Program-made: the position numbers and the translations under genes
Notes under the pieces: model-generated
The model's input: the letters and a program-made list of their open reading frames with translations, nothing else
Databases searched by the model: none
Told to the model about the DNA's origin: nothing
Shown: piece after piece, positions 1 to 12,100 of the stretch
How the letters are laid out: the number at the start of each line of letters is the position of its first letter
How positions within the stretch are numbered: position 1 is the first letter of the stretch
Assembly (NCBI RefSeq): GCF_000002995.4
Contig: NW_025062478.1
Span: forward strand, 9,338,001 to 9,402,000
DNA length: 64,000 bases
DNA from: Brugia malayi
Lineage: Eukaryota; Nematoda; Chromadorea; Rhabditida; Onchocercidae
Direction: 5' to 3'

Positions 1-1141
1 TGACAATTAAATTAATTGAAAATACTATTAGTTCATTAATAAATATTTCATATAATTATTTCTGTTTTACGTAATGTTACGTAATTGAATAAGAAGTTAA
101 CGTGAAGTTACGTGAAAGATTAACATAGAAGTAAGTGACAAAAAATATTACAAATAACAAGAATTTTTTTGAATGAAACAGAAAAATAAATTTGGGTGGA
201 AATTAATTTTATTTCAATTATTATTCGTTTATAAATGATTATTAAATTAATTGGAAATATTATTCGTTTTTCATAAATATTTTCAAAAAAAAAAAAAGTT
301 TTTTTTCTCTGTAAAATATTTAAGAGAATTAATTTATTTGCTTTCATGGAAAAAAATAATTTAATTATAATAATTAAAATAAACATATAAAAAAAAATCA
401 ATTTATTTATTTTTTTTAATTATTTTTTCGACAAAAAAAAAAAAATAGAAAAAGAAAATTTCAATTTTAACTCAATTTTTTTTTTTTTTTTGAAATATTT
501 TGTGCAATTGAAACAAAATTAGTGAGAAAAGGAAAATTTTAATTCTAACATAAATTTTTTGAAATATTTTGTGTTCTTTTTTTTTTAAGAAATTTAATGG
601 CTAATATTTGAAATGAAATTAATCAGAAAATTTTTTTGTTAAGAAAAGCAAAAATTAAGAAAAAAGCAAAAATTGCTTTAAAAGAAAAAAAAAAGTGGAA
701 ATTAAATAAACTGAAGAAGAGAATACATCCGAGAATATTCATCCCATTTAGTCTATTTCATATTCGTAATTGATTTACATTTGAGCTTTGAGTATCTTTC
801 GATGCTTTTTAAATCTTTGTGACAAATGGAAATTTTCAAAAATAATTCTAAAAGCTTTTTTTGTTCCTTTTTTTCAACAAAACAAAACGAAATGATAAAC
901 AGTTGAATCATTGATGATAATTGCTGCATGTTAGTTTAATTTGTTAAAAGTTTATTTGTTAAACATAGTAGTACAAATAGAAATAAATAAGATAAGATGG
1001 AATAAAAAAAAATGAATGAGTAAATGAATGAAAAAGGATTTTTGAGAAAGAAATGAAAGGAAGAAAATATGATGGAACGAACAAATTGGCAAAAAGCAAA
1101 TTGGCATTTTTATTAAAATGAAGGAATGGCTCATCTGTTTG
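1..1141. other. A+T-rich intergenic DNA, no gene seen
   Basis: Homopolymer-rich A/T sequence. No splice-bounded coding exon or conserved protein motif is visible on either strand. Two copies of the palindrome TTACGTAA lie at 67-74 and 77-84, followed by a related GTTACGTGA near 107-115. The short open frames here are low-complexity Phe/Ile/Leu runs produced by poly-T and are not supported as genes. Confidence 0.6.
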
Positions 1142-1181
1142 TTAGCGATATAAGTACGAATATAATGAATGTGCTAATGAT

Positions 1182-1310
1182 AGTGGCGGTGTTGGTAATG
1201 CAGGTAGTGGCGGTGTTGGTAATGCAGGTAGTGGCGGTGTTGGTAATGCAGGTAGTGGCGGTGTTGGTAATACAGGTTGTGGCGGTTTGTTAATGCAAAT
1301 AGTGGCGGTA
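1182..1310. repeat. 24-bp minisatellite (about five copies)
   Basis: Tandem copies of a G-rich 24-bp unit whose core is GTGGCGGTGTTGGTAATG; the last copies are degenerate. The period is a multiple of three, so each frame gives a periodic peptide: a Gly-rich SGGVGNAG repeat on the plus strand and a Pro/Leu repeat on the minus strand. The Gly-rich plus frame has a stop just upstream (1143-1145) and no ATG, so I treat it as repeat DNA. Its G+C content is far above the surroundings. Confidence 0.85.
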
Positions 1311-1399
1311 TTGGTAGTGTGAAAAAAATTATATTCGCAGGAAATGGCGATGATATAAGCTTCATCAGTCCCTAACAAGTCCATTTTAATGCAAATGGG

Positions 1400-1856
1400 A
1401 AGAAGAGAGATGAAAGAGGAAGGGGGAAGGAATGAAGGAGGAATGAAAGAGGAAGAGGGAAGGAATGAAGGAGGAATGAAAGAGGAAGAGGGAAGGAATG
1501 AAGGAGGAATGAAAGAGGAAGAGGGAAGGAATGAAGGAGGAATGAAAGAGGAAGAGGGAAGGAATGAAGGAGGAATGAAAGAGGAAGAGGGAAGGAATGA
1601 AGGAGGAATGAAAGAGGAAGAGGGAAGGAATGAAGGAGGAATGAAAGAGGAAGAGGGAAGGAATGAAGGAGGAATGAAAGAGGAAGGGGGAAGGAATGAA
1701 GGAGGAATGAAAGAGGAAGAGGGAAGGAATGAAGGAGGAATGAAAGAGGAAGAGGGAAGGAATGAAGGAGGAATGAAAGAGGAAGAGGGAAGGAATGAAG
1801 GAGGAATGAAAGAGGAAGAGGGAAGGAATGAAGGAGGAATGAAAGAGGAAGAGGAA
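1400..1856. repeat. 33-bp polypurine minisatellite (about 14 copies)
   Basis: Near-identical head-to-tail 33-bp units, almost pure purine on the plus strand; the core is GGAATGAAGGAGGAATGAAA. An open frame from an ATG at 1389 to a stop at 1883 runs through it and reads as 11-residue MKEEEGRNEGG repeats followed by a short unique tail (IFKKLLLS). Because the period is divisible by three, a long open frame is expected without selection. I do not call it a gene, but an expressed Glu/Gly-rich repeat protein cannot be excluded. Single-base variants (GAGGGG for GAGAGG type) mark one or two units. Confidence 0.9.
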
Positions 1857-2484
1857 ATTTTTAAGAAATTATTGTTAAGCTAAAAAAATGAAAGAAGAAA
1901 GATTTCTTCTTGTTTTTGAACAAAGATCAAAGTCAAATTAACATTGTACTAAATTAGTCAATTAAAAATTTAATAGAAAAAAAAAATTACTAAAATAGAA
2001 AATTTGATTAATTTATACAAAAAATTTTCTTGCAAAGTTTAATATTAGCTAATTTATTTATTATTAATAGAAAGTAATAAAATAAATGATTAAGAAATAA
2101 TGAATTTATTTTTCATTTTATTTTAATTTAATTTTTTTTGTAAAGCTATAAATAAAACAATAAAAAAAGTAATAATACTTGTCCCATATATACATAAATT
2201 TTGGAAATAAATAAAATGATTTTTGTTCATTTTTCATTTTTAAAAAATTTTTTTTTTGATTTCTTATAAGTTTTCAGCATTTTTCAATTACCAATTTTTC
2301 TTTTCTTTTTTTTTTTGCATTTAAATTTTAGTAATATATTTATGCAATAAATTATATTTATGATAGAAAATGAAAATTTTGAAATAAAAAAAAATTTTTT
2401 TTTATATCAAATTTTTAAAAGAAAATGAAATATTTTTATAGTTATTTTATTGTTAATTGTTAGACTAAAGAATAATTTTGTCCA

Positions 2485-2519
2485 TTTTTTTTTTTTTTTT
2501 TTTGGGGGGGGGGGGGGGG
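2485..2519. repeat. Homopolymer junction T19-G16
   Basis: Nineteen T followed directly by sixteen G, then return to A+T-rich DNA. A run of G this long is very unusual in this base composition and could form a G-quadruplex. It is also a typical position for sequencing length error. Confidence 0.9.
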
Positions 2520-2555
2520 AAATTTAAAAACGAATTTTAAGATTTGAAAATTTAT

Positions 2556-2669
2556 GCGGGATGAAATGTCACCAGTAGCACAGCTGGTGATTATCAGTGG
2601 TTGAAGGGATTTTACTTTATGTACTAACCGCTGTCATCTTTTGCCCGCTGTTCCTACCCATCTTTTTTT
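2556..2669 (+). ncRNA. Candidate structured non-coding RNA with Pol III-like terminator
   Basis: A G+C-richer island that folds by eye into a closed three-way junction. The outer stem is GCGGG-ATGA (2556-2564) with TCAT (2634-2637) and CCCGC (2644-2648), leaving a 6-nt bulge on the 3' side. Hairpin 1 is CACCAG (2570-2575) with CTGGTG (2584-2589), extendable by one or two pairs. Hairpin 2 is CAGTGGTT (2595-2602) with AACCGCTG (2626-2633), with one G-T pair. A run of seven T follows at 2663-2669, as expected of an RNA polymerase III terminator on this strand. I cannot assign a family. A bulged terminal stem resembles nematode stem-bulge/Y RNAs in outline, but their conserved sequence motifs were not recognised. 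It is not a tRNA. Confidence 0.4.
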
Positions 2670-2670
2670 C

Positions 2671-4117
2671 CGAATTTCATGGTAAGAAATTTTAAATAAA
2701 TTTTAATCCTAGCAGCTGACCAGTTCAAAAATAGAAAATCATTTCTTTCATTTTTGTTAAAAAAAAAAAGAAATTGACAATAAAATGAAATTAACACAAT
2801 AAATTATCAGTTAAAAGATAAGAATTGATAAATTTATACTTTAAAAATAGGTAATATGAATGGTTTTTCATAAATAAAATTATCGTCTATAAATAGTATT
2901 TAAAATAAAAATTTCTACAAATAGTATTTGAAATAAAAAAAAATCATTTTTTTTCATTAAATGTTTGAAATATTAAGAAAATATCATTGAAAATTAAAAC
3001 AAAAAAATGTTGGTGGACATTTGTTGAAAGAAAATTTATTTCAAATAAAATCTCTCATTTATCTTGGCATTTTCATTCTCGTCTAAAATTATCTAAATAA
3101 ATATTATTTGATAATTTTAACTCATTAATTTTGTTAATGTTTAGCAGAATGTCCAAATTCTTTTAAGCAATGGTCGGTCCGATAATTTCAACTTTTATTT
3201 AGCTAATAATTTATCAAAATATTCCAACCAATAATCCATTTAATCTTTTATTTAAATTAGTAAACATTAATGACAAAATCATAAACAAATACATTTACTA
3301 ATTAAAATTCATGCAATTTACATAAATATATATGCAACCATAATTTATCAATTTTAGGGCGAAAAAATTTAAACCGATCTGCCTAAAAATAACTTTAAAA
3401 AAAAGATAAAATTTTATACAGAACAACTTTATATAATAATTATTATTATTAATAAATAGAAAACAAAAATAAAATGTTTATTTTACAACAGAAAAAAAAA
3501 ATTTGCTTTCAGTTTAAGATTTTATTTTACAAAAAAATTAATTTTTATTAAAAATCAAACTAAAAGCTTTACTATAATTAATTAAAAAAGGAATGGAAAA
3601 ATTCGGAAAATATTAAAAAAATTGTGTTCTTTTGCAAATATTTTACGTTTGCCTTCCGTTTTTTTTATTTGTTTTTTATTTTTTAAATTTTCATTTTATT
3701 TATTTTTTATTATTAATTTTCTTTTGTTTACAATATTTTTCATTTTTTATTTTTTTTAAGTTAGTAAACTTAAATAGTATTTGTTTTCTCGCCGATAATT
3801 TGTTTTTTTTATTATCATTTTGTTTACACAAAATAATTGCTAAAATTGTTTCGCATATAAATATTGTGCAAAATTTTCATTTAATTCAATTATTATTTAT
3901 ATTTAGGAAAAAATATTGTGATTTTATTTTCCGCCTTTTTTTTGATTTTTTAATTAGTTTTGTTTTTTTATGAAAATTTGTTTTCTTTTTTAAATGAATT
4001 ATTTACAAACAATTATTCTTAGCTGAATCAATATAATATCAGTTATCGGTTGAAAATGTATATATATACAAATTAATAATAAAAATTTTTTAATTAAATA
4101 ATAATAGTGGTAAGGAT
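2671..4117. other. A+T-rich intergenic DNA, no gene seen
   Basis: Poly-A/poly-T rich sequence. The plus-strand open frame at 3632-3973 is Phe/Leu/Ile-rich, has no splice context or recognisable motif and is most likely a poly-T artefact. Nothing else is supportable. Confidence 0.5.
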
Positions 4118-4276
<159 letters not shown>

Positions 4277-4279
4277 TCA

Positions 4280-6278
4280 TAAATCAACTAATAAGTTCTG
4301 GATTAAATAAAGTTAATTGAACCTTAATTCAAATGAAATTTAGATTAAAATGATTTATTATTATTATTAAATTTTTATATAATTATCATCAGGAAAATGA
4401 ATTGATGCAAAATTTAATTTTAGGAATGAAATAATTTCAATTGTTAGTAATAATTAATTAGTTTACAATTTTGTAAGCTAAAATTTTTGTTCCAAATTTC
4501 CGTCTTTGATTAATTAGCATTATTAGTGTTGAAAGATAGGAGGAAGGGATGGCTGCCATTATTTATAGATGAAACACTCAATGCTTTTCAATGGTTTATA
4601 GAATTTCATTCAATTCAATTTCAATTTGTTAAATTAATTATCACAACTAAGCCTTCTTAAGTATGTAATTTTGGCAACTGAAATCAATAAATCCATTATA
4701 AATATATTTCAATTTAGTAATTTCATTATTTTAAAATGATTGCAAAAGATATTTTATTTTATTTCATTCTCGATGAATGACTAAATTTGATAGTGTGAAA
4801 TTGAAAATGATGAAAATTTTTCAATTAAATTTCACCAGAATCCATGTAATAATTAAAAATTAAATTTATTAAATACATTGTTCAAATTAAAAAACACAAA
4901 AACGATTGGAGCTGCATGCAATTTATATGATTAAAAAAATATGCTTAATTTATAAATTTAATTTCAATTTCTAAAATTTTTCATTTCAAACATTACGAAA
5001 ATGCATTATAAGAAATGAAATTTTTTATTGACAGAATTAATCAATAAAATTATGAAAAGAAAAGAAATTAAATCATTTGGAAAGAAAAAATTAATTTAAA
5101 GAAAGAAAAATCGAACAAAGAATTTTTGTTGCAAAATTATTTTAATATATATTTAAAGAAACAGAAACCATAATTTCAAAGTTGAAAAAAATAAAAGAAA
5201 AAAAAAAAAGAGACAAAAAAAAAGTGAAACAAATTTCAAATAAAAAAAAGCTTTGAGAATAATTATAATTATTGAAATTATTCAAGAAAGAAAGGAAGAA
5301 ATTATCAGAATGATGATTGAAAATTAAACAAATTTATAAACTCTCTCTCTCTCTCTCTTTCTCTTTTTGATTCTCTCTTAAAGAAAAAAAGAGAAAGAGA
5401 AAACGATGAAAAATTGATTGACATTTTTTTGCAAAATTATGTCACCAACAATACAATGCGATTCTATTTTTGATTGATTACTATTTTTACAACGAAACTA
5501 TTAAAATGAAAAAAAAAAAAAGGCAGAGAAAACGATGAAATTATCACTGCCACCTGTTTTTGTCATCCATTCAAATGTCACTTCATTTATTTCATTAAAC
5601 TTTTTTTTTTAAAATTAAATTTTAACATGAAATTAAATTAAAAGAAATAAAAAAGAAGAATAACTATTATTTTCTAATTTCATTTCATTTACAAATTAAC
5701 TATGTAATAAATGGAAAAATAAAAAAGATTAAATTTTTCCTTTTCATTTTTTTTAAGTGAAATACTTTTTATCAAAATAACAGCAATTTTTAAAACAAAA
5801 AAAAAGGAAGAAAAGAATGAATTGATGACTTCTTAAATATTTTAATATTTATATCATTACTTTTACATTTTTATATTTTAATTTTATATATAAAATTTTA
5901 GAAGAATATAAGAAATAAATAAATATTAAAAATTAAATGAAGAAAATTGAATCTAAAAAAAAATTTAGAGGAAGGAATAATGAAATTTGAATTATTTATA
6001 AATATGCACTAACAAATTTGAAATATAAAAATAATTCATTAACACTGCATTATTTCACTTTCTATAAGAATTTATTTCTATTTTTCTTCCTTTCCGTTTT
6101 TTTTTTTTTTTTTGAAAAAAATTATTTTCAATAAAATTTTAGTATTAGTCAAATTTTAACAATATTTTAACATATATTTCAATTAAATGTTAAAAATATT
6201 TGAATCAATAATTTAATTAAATGTTAGAAAATATTTTAATTAATCGTTTTATTTTTAGTTTCTCTAAAAATAGAAGAA
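4280..6278. other. A+T-rich intergenic DNA
   Basis: No coding exon is visible. A CT tract at 5341-5360 is followed 20-50 bp later by AG-rich DNA (5383-5400), so the two could pair as an imperfect hairpin. Otherwise the sequence is mixed A/T. Confidence 0.5.
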
Positions 6279-6392
6279 ATGCTAACTGTTATATTTTATA
6301 ATTTAGGATTGGTAGCAATAACGACAGCAATAATTTGTATCGTTTTTTTCTTCTTTTTATTGCTTCTTGCAGACAAGGAAGAGAGAAAATGA
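6279..6392 (+). CDS. Possible 37-aa single-pass membrane micropeptide
   Basis: A short ATG-initiated frame with A at -3. It would encode a short N-terminus (MLTVIFYNLG), about 20 hydrophobic residues (LVAITTAIICIV then Phe/Leu) and a charged tail ADKEERK. The local sequence is richer in G and C than its flanks, and the hydrophobic-then-charged pattern is like small regulatory membrane peptides. Against this: the ORF is very short, the Phe/Leu part comes from a T-rich run, and no homologue is recognised. An acceptor-like TTTAG at about 6302-6306 could also make this part of a longer spliced exon. Confidence 0.22.
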   Translation: MLTVIFYNLGLVAITTAIICIVFFFFLLLLADKEERK

Positions 6393-7069
6393 GCCAAGAA
6401 AATATAGCCAAGACAGTGAGCCAAGAACTTAAATGGCTTTTAATAAAAGTACCGCAAATAATTATCGTTTAGTATATTATTATTTGATCAAAATACTTTT
6501 CCTTTTATTTTACTCTTTTTTTTTTTTTTTAATTTTGTTTTTGCTTATTATTTCTATTTCTATTAGAATTTTATTTGCTTCAATTAAAATTGAAAATTTT
6601 AAATGAAATTTACTTCTAACTTATAACTATTTCTAATTTCCTTTTTTGATTTATAATATTGATATGAGTGTAACAGTAATATTAAAAAATTATGATAAAG
6701 AAAAGTAATGAATATTATCAGTGTAAATAGGTGATAAATGGATGAAATATTTAAATGATAATGATAAATGCTATCTTACTGATAACAATAATTGTAATAA
6801 CCATGAAATATAATATGTATTTTATACTATATTTTTAAAAAAAAATTTTTTTAAAAGAAAAAAATTTAAAAATGGAAATTTTTTTTTGTTTTGCATAATT
6901 TTTAAGTAAAATTAAAATTTAATAAATGAAAACTTGCAAGAAAAAAAAATATATAAATATTGAATATTGTATTTGATGATTACATGTGTTACTATTTACC
7001 TTTGATTATTTCAATAATTTCAAATATAATGAAGAAAAAAAACGATTATTAAAGGTGAATATAAATAAA

Positions 7070-7345
7070 AAAAAATGAATAAATAAAATAAATAAACAAA
7101 GAGAATTGACAAATGAATAAATAAGCAAATAAATAAATAAATGAAACAAATAGATAAAATAAAATAAACAGATAAAATAAATGAGTAAATAAGTAAATAA
7201 ATAAAACAACTAAACAAATAAAAGAAATGAATACAATAAATAAATAAAACAAAATAAATTAGTGATATAAATAAACAAATTAAATAAATAAACAAGTTAA
7301 ATAAATAAATAAATAAAATAAAAATAAAAATAAATGAATAAATAT
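7070..7345. repeat. Imperfect AAAT/AAATA tract
   Basis: Runs of AAAT interspersed with AAAC, GAAT and CAAAT over about 275 bp. It produces Tyr/Leu/Phe/Ile-rich frames on the minus strand. Confidence 0.85.
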
Positions 7346-7504
7346 ATTTTTAAATCTTGTATATATATAAGGCCTAAAAGAAAATATTATGGTTAGCTTG
7401 GCTTAATAAATGTGAAATTGAAATAAGGAAGAAAAATACACCAGCAATGAACGATTATTTCTTCTTACGCTTCAGCAAATAATAACACCCTTTTTAATGA
7501 TGCT

Positions 7505-7507
<3 letters not shown>

Positions 7508-7544
<37 letters not shown>

Positions 7545-7563
7545 GAGAGGGAGAGAGAGAGGG
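7508..7563. repeat. GA dinucleotide repeat
   Basis: (GA)n with short GG interruptions near 7541-7550. Confidence 0.95.
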
Positions 7564-9036
7564 TGAAGAGATGGAAAAGTTCAACCTTTGTTGCCATTTC
7601 TAGCATTTCTGTCTTTTTTGTTTTTTAGAGAGATTGCACAAAAAGTATAATTAATACATTTATTATATTATTATTATTGTATACCAACACTGTTCTTTTT
7701 TTTCTTTAGTAAAAATTAAATTAAAATTAATATAAATTCTTTTTAAAAGTATATTTTAAAGTATTTTAGGATTGAAGTAGATAGGATGGAAAAACAAAAG
7801 ATAAAAAAATGCGAAACAAAAAACATAAATGAAATAGCTAAAGTATTTGGAAAAATTTTTTTTCAATCAAATTAATTACATATTGAAATGAAGAGAAAAT
7901 GGAAAAGTTTTTGTTAAAGAAAAAAATGAGAAAAATTTTATAATTTCAATATTTTGAATTTTAAAAAAAGAAAGGGAGAGAGAAGAATACTGAGCAATTT
8001 ATATATAGAATTATTAGTATTTAATAAATAATTATAAAAGTTGGAAATAAAAAGTAAGAGAGAAAGTTTAAAATAAAAGATTTAAAAAATATTTTCATAA
8101 CTAATACAAATTATTAAATTTTACCTTTTTTCTTTTCAAAACAAAATTTTTTTAAATAATTTGCAGAAAACCAAAAAGAAGAACTTTAATAAAAAAATAA
8201 AAGATTAGCAAATAATTTATGCTAAACAATGGATTATTTCATTTTTGTTAAAAGCATATAATGAAGAAATAAACTGTAAGAAGAAAAAAAAAATTTAAAT
8301 TTATAAATTTAAATTTAAAATGTTGACACTTCATACAATTTTTACATTCACACACTTTTTAATTTCATCTAATCTAAAATTTTTGAACATTTAATTCCCA
8401 AATGATTTAAGCAAATATTAGTAGAAAATGATGAAGATTTAGCAAAAGAAACTGCAGTAATTTCCAATGAATATTTAAATTGTGTATGTATATTTTCCAC
8501 TTTTGTTCTTCAATAATTTATGGAAAAATTCCCATTGGATAAGTTTAAAAGCAAATATAGTTATCATCGAATTCATCATTTTATCCAGTTGAAAATATAT
8601 GAAAGTCTATTGGAATGTCAATCATAACAGTTTATATTTGCAAATTGTTGCCCTAAAAGAGTGAATTATTATTATTGCTGCAATAGAAAATAGTACATTT
8701 CTTTTTCTCTTAGTTTTATCATTTTTAGATTTTTTAGACTTTATACTTTTGTTTTTTTTTTTCCTTTTCTCTTCTTATTTGCTAGTAATTTCTTTTAATG
8801 AAATTATTTTCTTTTCTTTATTGATTTTTTTCCTTTTTTTTTTTTTTATTTCTACATTTTATTCATGTCTAAATAATTAATTTATCCAATTACCTATCAA
8901 TAATGCCTTCAATTTAGTACTTTTAATAATACTTCATAAAATTTACAGTAGTTATGGAATAATAAATAAAATAAAAAATTATATGTGTATGTGAATAAAT
9001 AAAACAAATATGCTAATTTCAAATCAAAAATATTTC

Positions 9037-9042
9037 TTTATT
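9037..9042 (-). promoter_or_regulatory. Poly(A) signal of the MMS19 gene
   Basis: Reads AATAAA on the minus strand about 95 bp after the stop codon at 9136-9138. Its position supports the model in which the last coding exon is 9136-9157. Confidence 0.5.
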
Positions 9043-9135
9043 GTTTTCAAATCAAAATATACAAACATGTAACAAATGTATCGAATAGGACAGATTTCAC
9101 ATATTTGAAATCAATTCTTCATTATCACTAGAGTG

Positions 9136-12100
9136 CTACTTCGTTGGTAGCAATTCCCTGCAAAAAAATATTTTTTTTTTTTTTTTTTTTTAGTTTAAAA
9201 TTATGACTTGAGTGCTTTGATAAACAAATATATCGAATAGATGATTAACTATTCTAGATAACACTTCTAGAAGTTAACAGTGATCACTGATCTAACTTTT
9301 TAGATTTTGAAATTCTTCAACATATCATTTCGTTAAATATGTTCAAAATGATAATTTGTCGAGATAATTCTCGTAGCAGATAAAACAAACGGATAAAGAG
9401 GCAAAAGTAAAAAGTTTACAAATAAAAATATTAAACAAAACTCTCAACAAATCAAATAACAATGACTTTATCTAACACATTTTCAAAACTATAATTTGAA
9501 TGTCGAATGCTAAATCAATTCAATGCATCAAATCTTATCAAACACATGGCAGAAATTTGAACTTTGTTAAAGATATGAAAATAATCAATTTGGAATTTTG
9601 GTCTCGTAAATAACGTTTTCTTCATTTTTCTTTATTATCATAGTTTTTTTTTTTAAAACTGTTTTATTTATTTCGATTATATGTATTCTGGCTGTTAGCA
9701 TAGATATTAGATCGCTCTTTATATCATGATTTTATGTTAACTGGGGCTGACATATGACGCTAAGAATAGTTTAGTTGTTGAAAGATTAATTACCAAAAAA
9801 AAAAGGAAATGTCAAAAAGTTACCATAAATTTCGGACATTTGCAACTGCTGTTCGAACAATCCGCTTCTGAGATCCGGAAATTTTGATTAAACTACGAAC
9901 AATAGGACCATAAAATGGAAGTAATGCTTCAGAAGACCATTTTTGTGCTATTAACTTTAAACATTCAAGTGTTGCCAACTGAACCATCTGCAAAAAAAAA
10001 AAAAAAAAAGAATCGAGAAGTCAATTTAAATTTATTGAAAATTTTATCAACAGTTAAGAACATTCCTAAATAATCTTTAGGATTCGTAAAGTTTCGTATT
10101 CTGTTATCATCAAAAAAAGTCTTTTTACAAATTCTGTTTTACAAAATTATATTTTTTGAAAATTTTTACAAAATTCATTAAATTTAATAAAATAAAATAA
10201 ACCATATTCGTGTTATGCTCAAGATAATGTTGCAATCGTGGTAGCACTTTCAACAAGAAATCATGACCCAATTGTTCAGCTGTTGCATTTTTCAATAATG
10301 CTGCTAAACCTGTAATAATCTGTCCTTCTGCGCACAAATCCAATCCTGATGTATCCAAAGCAGCACAAAGTATGGGCAATAACTGAAAATAAAATTTCTT
10401 TATTATCAATAAGGCATCTACATTTTAATAATAGTGTTTGGAAAGTTGGTTAAATTTGAGAAAATTAAAATTTCAAAATAATACCTCCACATATTTATCA
10501 TTCATGATAGCTGTTGATGATGCAGCAAGCGCAAAAAGCGGTGCTAATAAAGGATACAAAACAATCCGTTTATTTTGAGATTCTGAAATTTCCGAAATAA
10601 TTCAAAAATCTGATTATCGATTAGATATGAATTAATTAAAAGCAACCTCTGCTCGAGATGTCGCTTTAATAAAACAATTATCGAAATTATCGCTTAATTT
10701 TAAGAACACAACTACTGATAAAGTTTGTAGTTATCAATATAGGCACAGATCGCAATGATTATTTTATTTAAATCATTTAAACCACTCATTTAATTTCATT
10801 GTTTTCCTTTTTTCCAACGCTTAAATCTGTTATAGTCTCAGATGTAAGCCGTAAGTTTTTTTGAATCTTCAACATTTCTTTAACATAAATTCAATCCTAA
10901 AAACTACTAAGTAATACATTTTTCTAATGTCACATAAATAGTGGAAATGTAAGCTAATAAAGTTTTAATATCACTAATCACAATTATTTCTATAAAAAAA
11001 GAATCTTATCAAGATGCTTTTTTTATAGAAATAATTAACAACTGTTTTCTTCAAGTGTAAAACAAGATAGATTTCATAAAATTCATAGAGGATCAGAAGT
11101 AATTTGTCACAAAAAAAAAAAAAAAAAAAAAACAAATCTACTCTCCTATTTACAGTCACACAACCACTGCAAAAATTAAACAAAAAGATATGGCAACTGA
11201 TATCACAAATTATAGCCATCAGATCGATGCATAATTAACTAAAAAATTAAGAATGTATATTACCTTTGCTTAAATCATTGAAATATTGAACATAGATAGG
11301 AATCAACTGACAAAAGAGTCGTTGTTGCCACAAAAATGTTGTTTGATACTTGCATTTTATCGGATCGGAGTAGCAAGTATTAAAAGTTAACATATCTACT
11401 AAAGTTTCTTTTAACACAGTGATATTTTCGGAATCAAAGTATTGAACGAGATCACGTAGAAGCTGCAATAATAAAAGTTATTCCTATAAATTGAAATGAA
11501 TTTACTCATTCAAATGTTCCTTATAACCACTTGAAACCTCTAGGAAATATTAATAGCATCCAACATGTTAACATTTAGTTGTTAGTAACAAAAATAACAA
11601 TTGATAATAATTATTACTGCGGTAAAATATGTAGATCCTTCAGGACGATCAGTCAAAAGAAGCGCGACACATAACCGAGTCCTACATTTGAAACTATCCA
11701 AAAAATCAAAACTTTGCGCTATTTTCTCCATATGCTTAAGCGTTTCGATATAATTTGGAGATTTGTTAACCAATGCAGCCATAATCAATGTTTTATACCA
11801 AATTAGATTACCATCTACAGAATCCAATTGCGTTAATAGCTTCAGAAGTTCATCGTTATACTAAAAATTAGAGAATTTTGTTACACTTATAAACAATCTT
11901 TTTAAATGATGCAAATAACTTTTTATTTAAAAGTTCAATGAAAAATATTACAAGTAATTCTCACCGGAGATTGGATAATGTATAGATATAAGCCTGGTAA
12001 TAAACTTGGACAATATTTCAACTTTTCCCGAATCAAACAAAGGCCATCCAGATGTGTTCTGAAATTAGGGAATATTCTTTTTTGAAACCTAAAAAAAAGT

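Larger units (their letters stand above)
6393..9035. other. A+T-rich intergenic DNA with simple repeats
   Basis: Contains an AAAT/AAATA-type tract (about 7070-7345) and a GA tract (about 7508-7563), listed separately. No gene is seen in the remainder. The minus-strand open frames at 7006-7295 are shadows of the AAAT tract. Confidence 0.5.

Noticed and set aside
1142..1384. Minus-strand Pro-rich frame LPTPPLPA repeats
   Set aside because: Complement of the 24-bp minisatellite; no ATG-supported unique region or homology.
3632..3973. Plus-strand 113-codon hydrophobic frame
   Set aside because: T-rich, Phe/Leu-dominated, no splice sites or motif; typical of poly-T DNA.
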